Assembly (NCBI GenBank): GCA_902783165.1
Contig: CACZPU010000085.1
Span: 1-39,850, forward strand
Reading direction: 5' to 3'
DNA from: an uncultured Prevotellaceae bacterium
GTDB taxonomy: Bacteria > Bacteroidota > Bacteroidia > Bacteroidales > Bacteroidaceae
DNA: 39,850 bases
Shown here: positions 34,267-39,850 of the stretch, in pieces
Position numbering within the stretch: the first letter of the stretch is position 1
Layout of the letters: every line of letters starts with the position of its first letter
Translations under genes and position numbers: made by a program
The notes under the pieces: generated by a model
What the model was told of the DNA's origin: nothing
Database searches by the model: none
Seen by the model: the letters and a program-made list of their open reading frames with translations, nothing else

Positions 34267-36471
34267 TTATTTTAAGTTGTTTTCAAAATGTTCAGCTATT
34301 TGTCTAAGCAGATGACGACGGGTGTTCCCTCCATAAATACTATGATTTCGGTTGGTATATATATTCATTTTAAAATCTTTGTCTGCTTGGACAAGGGCTT
34401 CTGTGTATTCAAATGTGTTTTGCGGGTGAACATTATCGTCGGCCAATCCATGACAGATTAATAGAGCACCGCTCAACTTGTCCGCTCTGTTGGTGGGATT
34501 GATGTCATATCCAACAGCATTTTCTTGAGGTGTACGCATATAACGTTCGGTGTATACAGTGTCATAAAAACGCCAATCTGTGGGAGGTGCAACAGCAACA
34601 CCGGCTTTAAATACGGGCCTTCCTTCACTCATACTCATTAGTGTGTTAAATCCTCCATAACTCCATCCCCATATTCCTATATTGTTTTTGTCCACATAGG
34701 GTAATTTTCCAAGATAGATAGCAGTCTCCACTTGGTCTTTTGATTCCAAGTCACCTAATTTCATGTAGGTACATTTCTCAAATTCTGCCCCACGACCGCC
34801 TGTGCCTCTACCATCAACACATACGACAATAAATCCTTGTTGCGCAAGATACGCATCAAATAAAGCGCCGCTTCCTACTGACCCAAGCGACCAGGAATTG
34901 GTTACTTGTTGGCTACCTGGACCACTATACTGCCACATGACTACAGGGTATTTTTTTGTAGAATCGAAATTAGATGGTTTAATCATCACGCCATTCAACT
35001 TAATGTTCTCAGAGGTTGTAAACTCAAAAAATTCTTTTGTCGGCAATTGTTGTTCTGCCAACAATTGTTTCAGTTTGTTATTGTTAATCAAAACAGCCAA
35101 TGTCTTTCCTGTATTTGTACATGTAGCGTATTCATATGGTGTGTTGAAATCGCTCCATTGATTAATGAAATACTTGAAACCGTTACTGAAGATGGCAGAA
35201 TTCCATCCGACTCTTGGTGTCAGCAATTGTGTCTTTCCGTTCTTCAATGTAACATATACTTCACGATTCATGGGATTCTTACCTGCTGCCTGATAGTAAA
35301 CATTACCAGTAGACTCATCATAACCATAGATATCTGTTACCTCACCCGGAATGGTATTCAGTTTTTTGAGCAGCTGTCCATTAATATTATAGAGATACAG
35401 ACACATATGTCCATCGCGGTCGCTGGGAAGGAGAATGTAATTGTCAGTAATCTGTATTTTTGACATAGACTCTTCTTTAACATATTTGTCCACGGTTTCC
35501 TTAACCATCAACTGAGAAACAGTACTCCTTGGATTCACGCTATAAAGATTGAGAACATCCTGATGACGGTTCATGGTGTAAACAATCATTTTATCAGCAT
35601 TGGTTGTCGGTTTGATTCTTGGTATATAGCCATCTGCATCGAGAGGCACTTGAAGAACTCTCGTTTGATGGCTCTTAATGTCATAGCTCAGAACACTTAC
35701 TTTTGAATTCACCTCGCCTGCTTTTGGATACTTGTATGAATAGAATCCTGGATAAGTGGTGTAGTCTTTCTTGGCAGGAAAGGCTCCTTTGAACAATTGC
35801 AAAGGATATTCCTTTACTTGAGACTCATCGAATCTAATCCAGCAGATCATCGTTCCATCTGCATTGAATGCCATGGCAGAGTTGAAACCAAACTCTTCTT
35901 CGTAAACCCAATCGGGAACACCGTTAATCACTTCGTTCCACTTCCCGTCTTTGGTCACTTGGCTTTCAGCGTTGTCATAGAGCAATTTCACAAGATAAAT
36001 GTTATTGTTGCGAACAAATGCCACCTGAAGTCCGTCGTTGCTCCATACGGGAGCCTGTTGTGGACCGCCGTCAGAAAGTTTCTCCAACATGCGAGTTCCT
36101 ATAGTGTAAATATAGTATTCGGCAGTAAATGACCGACGATAAATTCTTTTGGTTTTGGTTTGTATAAGAATTTTCTTTCCATCCGGACTCAATATATAGT
36201 TATCGAAAGAAGGGATGTTCAAACCTTGCGTGGCATTAACATCGAATAACACACCGGTTTGTTGTCCAGTTTTATATGAGAATGTTACAATTTTTTTGCT
36301 GTCGTTGCTTATTTGAGCATAGCTTTCACCATCAGCAAGAGGTGTAACAGTACGTAGATTCTCCGCACTAAAAGTACCATTAACCACCTGGGTAAGTTCA
36401 AGCTTACTTTTAGCAAAAGAAGATGATACGGTCAACAACAATGCCGCACCCATAAGAATAAATCTTTTCAT
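34267..36471 (-). CDS. Dipeptidyl peptidase IV, family S9B
   Basis: Exported serine peptidase of 734 residues that removes dipeptides with proline (or alanine) in second position. Residues 1-20 form the signal peptide. The beta-propeller spans about 35-470 and contains DWVYEEEFGF with the Glu192-Glu193 pair that anchors the substrate N-terminus. The alpha/beta-hydrolase domain has Ser604 (GWSYGGF), Asp679 (HGLADDNVH) and His710 (NRNHSIYGG). The frame is open to 36504, but ATG at 36471 starts the signal peptide properly. It is the first gene of the probable unit with DUF4861, iorA, iorB and the aminotransferase, fed by a well-formed promoter. Confidence 0.94.
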   Translation of the reverse strand: MKRFILMGAALLLTVSSSFAKSKLELTQVVNGTFSAENLRTVTPLADGESYAQISNDSKKIVTFSYKTGQQTGVLFDVNATQGLNIPSFDNYILSPDGKKILIQTKTKRIYRRSFTAEYYIYTIGTRMLEKLSDGGPQQAPVWSNDGLQVAFVRNNNIYLVKLLYDNAESQVTKDGKWNEVINGVPDWVYEEEFGFNSAMAFNADGTMICWIRFDESQVKEYPLQLFKGAFPAKKDYTTYPGFYSYKYPKAGEVNSKVSVLSYDIKSHQTRVLQVPLDADGYIPRIKPTTNADKMIVYTMNRHQDVLNLYSVNPRSTVSQLMVKETVDKYVKEESMSKIQITDNYILLPSDRDGHMCLYLYNINGQLLKKLNTIPGEVTDIYGYDESTGNVYYQAAGKNPMNREVYVTLKNGKTQLLTPRVGWNSAIFSNGFKYFINQWSDFNTPYEYATCTNTGKTLAVLINNNKLKQLLAEQQLPTKEFFEFTTSENIKLNGVMIKPSNFDSTKKYPVVMWQYSGPGSQQVTNSWSLGSVGSGALFDAYLAQQGFIVVCVDGRGTGGRGAEFEKCTYMKLGDLESKDQVETAIYLGKLPYVDKNNIGIWGWSYGGFNTLMSMSEGRPVFKAGVAVAPPTDWRFYDTVYTERYMRTPQENAVGYDINPTNRADKLSGALLICHGLADDNVHPQNTFEYTEALVQADKDFKMNIYTNRNHSIYGGNTRRHLLRQIAEHFENNLK

Positions 36472-36562
36472 TTCTTTTTTCTTATTAAACCATAAAACAG
36501 CCACAATTGGATTCAGTGTCAGTTCATGGTGAAAATATTAATAATCATGTTTGTATAATTCT

Positions 36563-36594
36563 TTTGCAAAATTACAAATAATTATGTACATTTG
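36563..36594 (+). promoter_or_regulatory. Promoter of the radical SAM gene
   Basis: TTTG at 36563-36566 and TACATTTG at 36587-36594 match both promoter elements with an exact 20-base spacer. Transcription would start about 20 bases before the ATG at 36622. Confidence 0.65.
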
Positions 36595-36597
36595 CAA
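36567..36597 (-). promoter_or_regulatory. Promoter of the DPP IV unit
   Basis: On the minus strand, TTG at 36597-36595 and TAATTTTG at 36574-36567 stand 20 bases apart, close to consensus. The start would be near 36561, about 90 bases before the ATG. It occupies the same DNA as the opposing promoter. Confidence 0.55.
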
Positions 36598-36621
36598 CGA
36601 ATAATAATATAAAAAGGGTTA

Positions 36622-37527
36622 ATGCACTATAATGATTTTGGGAATTGGGCAAGAAACAGGTTTCCTTATAAAATTCAGAAGATTTCAATAGATGCTGGTT
36701 TCACTTGTCCTAATCGGGATGGACGAATATCTCATGGCGGTTGTATCTACTGTAACAACCGTTCTTTTAATCCTTCATATCTTCATTCGAATCATTCTAT
36801 CAGCGAACAGATAGAAAAAGGAAAAGCTTTTTTTGCGCATAAGTATCCTGACATGAAATATTTAGCATATTTCCAAGCCTACACGAACACTTATGCACCA
36901 TTAGATTCATTGAAATCTATATACGAAGAGGCACTTGAATGCGAAGATGTTGTTGGAATAGTTATTGGCACCCGTCCTGATTGTGTCAACACCCCCCTAC
37001 TCGATTATTTGGAGCAGTTGAATCGAACCACTACGGTTATTGTCGAATACGGAGTGGAAAGTGTAAACGACAAAACTTTACTAAGAATCAACCGTGGACA
37101 TGATTTTGCCTGTTCGAAAACAGCCATAGAATCTACCTCGGCTCGTGGCATCATTACAGGTGCTCATATTATTCTTGGTTTACCGGGTGAAAACCAATGT
37201 GAAAGTATAAGACAGGCATCTATTATCTCTTTACTTCCAATCAACATTTTGAAAATTCACCAATTGCAAATTATCCGTAACACACCCCTTGCCGATGTGT
37301 ATTTAAAAAATCCGTTCCATCTATATTCTATGGATGAATATATAGAATTGGTAGCCACCTATATCCAATACCTACGAAAAGATATTGTCCTCGACAGGTT
37401 CATTTCCCAAAGTCCACCCGAATTGTTGGTCGCTCCAAATTGGGGCATTAAAAATCATGAGTTTACGGATAAACTGAATCAATATTTAAAGAATCATAAT
37501 ATTTACCAAGGTTATAAATGTAAATAA
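36622..37527 (+). CDS. Radical SAM protein, YhcC / TIGR01212 type
   Basis: Cytoplasmic iron-sulfur protein of 301 residues. The cluster cysteines are Cys29, Cys41 and Cys44 in TCPNRDGRISHGGCIYCNN, a CX11CX2C spacing that marks the YhcC branch instead of the usual CX3CX2C. The barrel continues with YFQAYTNTYAP (about 84-94), VIGTRPDCVN (112-121) and YGVESVNDKTLLRINRGH (138-155), where the SAM-binding elements lie. The C-terminal part ends after a segment with QSPPELLVAPNWG. The exact reaction of this family is not known to me. It has its own promoter and diverges from the DPP IV unit. Confidence 0.9.
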   Translation: MHYNDFGNWARNRFPYKIQKISIDAGFTCPNRDGRISHGGCIYCNNRSFNPSYLHSNHSISEQIEKGKAFFAHKYPDMKYLAYFQAYTNTYAPLDSLKSIYEEALECEDVVGIVIGTRPDCVNTPLLDYLEQLNRTTTVIVEYGVESVNDKTLLRINRGHDFACSKTAIESTSARGIITGAHIILGLPGENQCESIRQASIISLLPINILKIHQLQIIRNTPLADVYLKNPFHLYSMDEYIELVATYIQYLRKDIVLDRFISQSPPELLVAPNWGIKNHEFTDKLNQYLKNHNIYQGYKCK

Positions 37528-37697
37528 TTAACATTCGGTGAAGTGATGGTTTGGTATAAAGATGAACAACTAAGTTGTATAAAAATGTCGTTTATTACGT
37601 TCAGCATATTATGTGACGAAAAGCGAAATGAAGAATAAAATTACATAATAATTGCTTAAAATCATCTGATAGTATTACACAATTTACCTTTTCTTCG

Positions 37698-37705
37698 TAA
37701 TTTTG
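37698..37705 (+). promoter_or_regulatory. -7 box of leuB
   Basis: TAATTTTG, 35 bases upstream of the leuB ATG. No TTTG element is seen 20 bases further up, so the promoter is only half supported. The rest of the 212-base gap after the radical SAM gene is A/T-rich without other signals, apart from the small palindrome ACAACTAAGTTGT near 37567. Confidence 0.4.
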
Positions 37706-37739
37706 TATCGATTAAATAAAATCAAAAATAATTATTATC

Positions 37740-38801
37740 ATGAAACTGAAAATAGCAATACTTGCAGGCGACGGCATCGGACCAGAGGTTATGAAACAAG
37801 GTGTGGCAGTAATGAACTCAATAGCTGCCAAGTTTGGACATGTATTTTCTTACGATGAGGCCATTTGCGGCGCAAATGCCATCGACGTAGTTGGTGACCC
37901 TTTCCCAGAAACCACTTTCCAAACATGTATGGATGCTGATGCTGTACTTTTTGGTGCTGTAGGTGATTTGCGGTATGACAACGACCCTACTGCAAAGGTT
38001 CGTCCCGAACAAGGACTGCTTGCCATGCGCAAAAAACTTGGGTTGTTTGCTAATATTCGTCCTGTTGCCACTTTTGACTGCCTGCTCCACAACAGTCCGC
38101 TCAAGGATGATTTAATCAAGGGTGCCGACTTCGTGGTAATTCGTGAATTGACTGGTGGCATGTATTTTGGGGAAAAACATCAAGACAACGACATGGCTTT
38201 TGATACAGATATTTATACGCGGCCGGAGATAGAAAGAATTTTGAATGTGGGATTTGAAATGGCCAGGAAAAGGAAGAAGCATCTTACTGTTGTTGATAAA
38301 GCAAATGTCATGGCATCTTCTCGTCTTTGGAGACAAATTGCGAAGGAAATGGAATCGCAATATCCTGACATTAATACCGATTACATGTTTGTCGACAATG
38401 CATCAATGCGAGTGTTGACTGAACCACGGTTTTTTGATGTGATTGTCACAGAGAACACATTTGGTGATATCTTAACTGATGAAACAAGTTGTATTACAGG
38501 AAGTATGGGATTGCAACCCTCATCATCTCTTGGTGAACATACTCCCTTGTTTGAGCCGGTACATGGCTCATGGCCACAAGCTGCAGGAATGAACATAGCG
38601 AATCCACTCGCACAGATATTATCAGCAGCCATGCTACTTGAGCATTTCAACTTGATAAAAGAAGGAGAATTGGTCAGAAAAGCCGTTAAAGAAAGTATGG
38701 ATGCCTTTGTTCGTACGCCTGATATTCAAGAAAAAGGCAAGAAACATTATGGCACCGATGAAGTAGGACAATGGATTGTCAATTATATAAAGAATGCATA
38801 G
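37740..38801 (+). CDS. leuB: 3-isopropylmalate dehydrogenase
   Basis: Leucine biosynthesis enzyme of 353 residues that oxidises and decarboxylates 3-isopropylmalate with NAD. The N-terminal nucleotide-fold start is [18 protein letters not shown]. The substrate loop includes [21 protein letters not shown] split around residues 82-102. [12 protein letters not shown] (about 134-145) and the metal-binding [11 protein letters not shown] near 240 are standard for LeuB rather than isocitrate dehydrogenase. The C-terminus is complete. The other leu genes are not in the window: leuB is preceded by an unrelated radical SAM gene and followed after 16 bases by a TPR gene. Confidence 0.94.
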   Translation: MKLKIAILAGDGIGPEVMKQGVAVMNSIAAKFGHVFSYDEAICGANAIDVVGDPFPETTFQTCMDADAVLFGAVGDLRYDNDPTAKVRPEQGLLAMRKKLGLFANIRPVATFDCLLHNSPLKDDLIKGADFVVIRELTGGMYFGEKHQDNDMAFDTDIYTRPEIERILNVGFEMARKRKKHLTVVDKANVMASSRLWRQIAKEMESQYPDINTDYMFVDNASMRVLTEPRFFDVIVTENTFGDILTDETSCITGSMGLQPSSSLGEHTPLFEPVHGSWPQAAGMNIANPLAQILSAAMLLEHFNLIKEGELVRKAVKESMDAFVRTPDIQEKGKKHYGTDEVGQWIVNYIKNA

Positions 38802-38817
38802 TTTTCTATTATAACAA

Positions 38818-39537
38818 ATGATCATGTTTTCACCATTCTATCGCTATACGAACAAGGCTGTTGTTGTCTTGTTATCCCTACTCCTTGCGGTAGAATCAAA
38901 TGCGCAAGATAAGAAGGAACTCCGTGACAGTCTGGAGATTGCATCGAAAGAACTTTCCCTTCAACCCAGCAATATCGATTTGCGTTTAAGGAAAGCATCG
39001 TGGAACATGCAGTTGGAACAATGGGAATATGCAAAAACCGAGTATGATTATGTGCTGTCACGTGAGCCAAACAATCTTACGGCTTTGTTTTTCAGAGCAT
39101 TTGCGAACGAGAAATTAAACAGATACCGATTCTCACGACTCGATTATGAAAATCTGTTAGCCATTGCCCCGGCCCATTTTGAAGCTCGCTTAGGATTGGC
39201 TTTGCTAAATCAAAAAGACAAACATTATACTGAAGCGTTCGATCAAATGAATTTGTTGATTCAGCAACATCCTGATAGCGCCATTGCTTATGCTGTATTA
39301 GCCGGTATCGAACAGGAAAGAGAATTGTATGAACCTGCTATTTATGATTATGGAGAGGCCATAAAGAGGGATCCCAACAACACGGATTATTTACTGAATC
39401 GGGCAGATTTATATCTAAAATTGCGCAGATTCATAGAAGCCGAAAATGATTTGAAACGCCTTGAGTCTTTGGGAATACCACGCCAATCCCTTCAAGCTTT
39501 GTATAAAAGGATGAAGAAGACAAAGAATAAACATTAG
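38818..39537 (+). CDS. Exported tetratricopeptide-repeat protein
   Basis: Protein of 239 residues with a signal peptide (about 1-29, core AVVVLLSLLLAVESNAQ) followed by about five TPR units from residue 35 on. Examples are NIDLRLRKASWNMQLEQWEY, LTALFFRAFANEKLNRYRFS and TDYLLNRADLYLKLRRFIEA, each with the small and large residue pattern of paired helices. The C-terminus is basic (KRMKKTKNKH). Such proteins are periplasmic scaffolds, but the partner is unknown. Starts at 38818 and 38824 are both possible. The 16-base gap to leuB suggests shared transcription. Confidence 0.85.
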   Translation: MIMFSPFYRYTNKAVVVLLSLLLAVESNAQDKKELRDSLEIASKELSLQPSNIDLRLRKASWNMQLEQWEYAKTEYDYVLSREPNNLTALFFRAFANEKLNRYRFSRLDYENLLAIAPAHFEARLGLALLNQKDKHYTEAFDQMNLLIQQHPDSAIAYAVLAGIEQERELYEPAIYDYGEAIKRDPNNTDYLLNRADLYLKLRRFIEAENDLKRLESLGIPRQSLQALYKRMKKTKNKH

Positions 39538-39766
39538 AAACACATAAACTTATTTCATCCCTCCAAGGAGAAATAACATTTTAAACCATCTTTCTCACTG
39601 AGAAAATAATACCAGCAACAAGTGATTTTCACGCTGCATAAGACTAAAAAATTAAGTATTGCAGCGTGAAAATAAATATATTAGGATATAAATCTTGAAA
39701 TGTGCGGTCCTTCTGGTATCCTTTGAAATTATATTCATATAAAAAAGATTCCTCTTGCTCATGAAA
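39538..39766. other. Gene-free tail with a long inverted repeat
   Basis: ATTTTCACGCTGCA (39625-39638) and TGCAGCGTGAAAAT (39660-39673) are perfect 14-base inverted arms with a 21-base A/T-rich spacer. A smaller palindrome TTTCTCACTGAGAAA is at 39591-39605. The long repeat could be a terminator without a T-tract, an operator or the end of a small mobile element. Nothing else is apparent. Confidence 0.6.
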
Positions 39767-39850
39767 TCAAGCAATCACCCTGAATTCTGACTGTGGGTTT
39801 GCTGCCGAGGAGGAATTTCCACTTCTATCCTCATTTCGCAATCTGTTCCG
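39767..39850 (-). other. Possible end of a gene entering from the right edge, or repeat remnant
   Basis: On the minus strand a frame is open from the window edge to a TGA at 39769-39767 and would encode 27 residues ending SEFRVIA. A second minus-strand frame is also open over most of this stretch (ending THSQNSG), so I cannot decide which, if either, is coding. The base composition is less A/T-rich than the surroundings. Confidence 0.2.

Overview
The window looks like chromosomal DNA of a Bacteroidales bacterium, most likely Prevotella or a close relative. The grounds are a 286-residue primary sigma factor without region 1.1, many candidate promoters with the Bacteroidota -7 box TAnnTTTG (often with a TTTG or TTG element about 20 bases upstream), a complex I operon with fused nuoCD and no nuoEFG between its genes, a C-terminal tail of the YNLNG...NGKKV type, and mannan-degradation genes closely resembling those of Bacteroides fragilis. 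There is no phage, insertion sequence, CRISPR array or tRNA that I can see.

Layout. (1) 1-9946, minus strand: NADH-dehydrogenase-like complex I, nuoA-B-CD-H-I-J-K-L-M-N, with nuoN cut by the left edge. (2) 10126-11397, plus: a secreted BspA-type leucine-rich-repeat protein that diverges from nuo, followed by a strong terminator and a 22-bp tandem repeat. (3) 11835-19617, minus: a beta-mannan utilisation locus in two transcription units. GH5 mannanase plus a two-domain secreted protein form one; a CE7-type esterase, GH130 mannosylglucose phosphorylase, GPH-type symporter and mannobiose 2-epimerase form the other. (4) 19737-23473: a BadF-type sugar kinase, a large MscS-type channel and a small lysozyme-like protein. 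(5) 23928-24345, minus: RNase P RNA. (6) 24792-29511, plus: HtrA/DegP protease, RpoD, a secreted hypothetical protein, then a compact trio of HPr-kinase-like protein, S26-like peptidase and PqqD-like protein. (7) 29508-36471, minus: a probable five-gene unit of dipeptidyl peptidase IV, DUF4861 protein, IorA, IorB and an aminotransferase. (8) 36622-39537, plus: a YhcC-type radical SAM protein, LeuB and a TPR protein.

How they fit together. The mannan genes form a pathway: extracytoplasmic cleavage and deacetylation, import of mannobiose, epimerisation to mannosylglucose, then phosphorolysis to mannose-1-phosphate and glucose. The DPP IV to aminotransferase unit suggests peptide breakdown followed by oxidative decarboxylation of aromatic 2-oxoacids, which yields reduced ferredoxin. 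Complex I without its NADH input module is a plausible consumer of reduced ferredoxin, though that link is inference.

The best candidate for an undescribed system is the kinase-like / Ser-His peptidase-like / PqqD-like trio at 27857-29511. It resembles peptide-modification machinery but has no visible precursor peptide or radical SAM partner, and it lies directly downstream of the housekeeping sigma factor gene.
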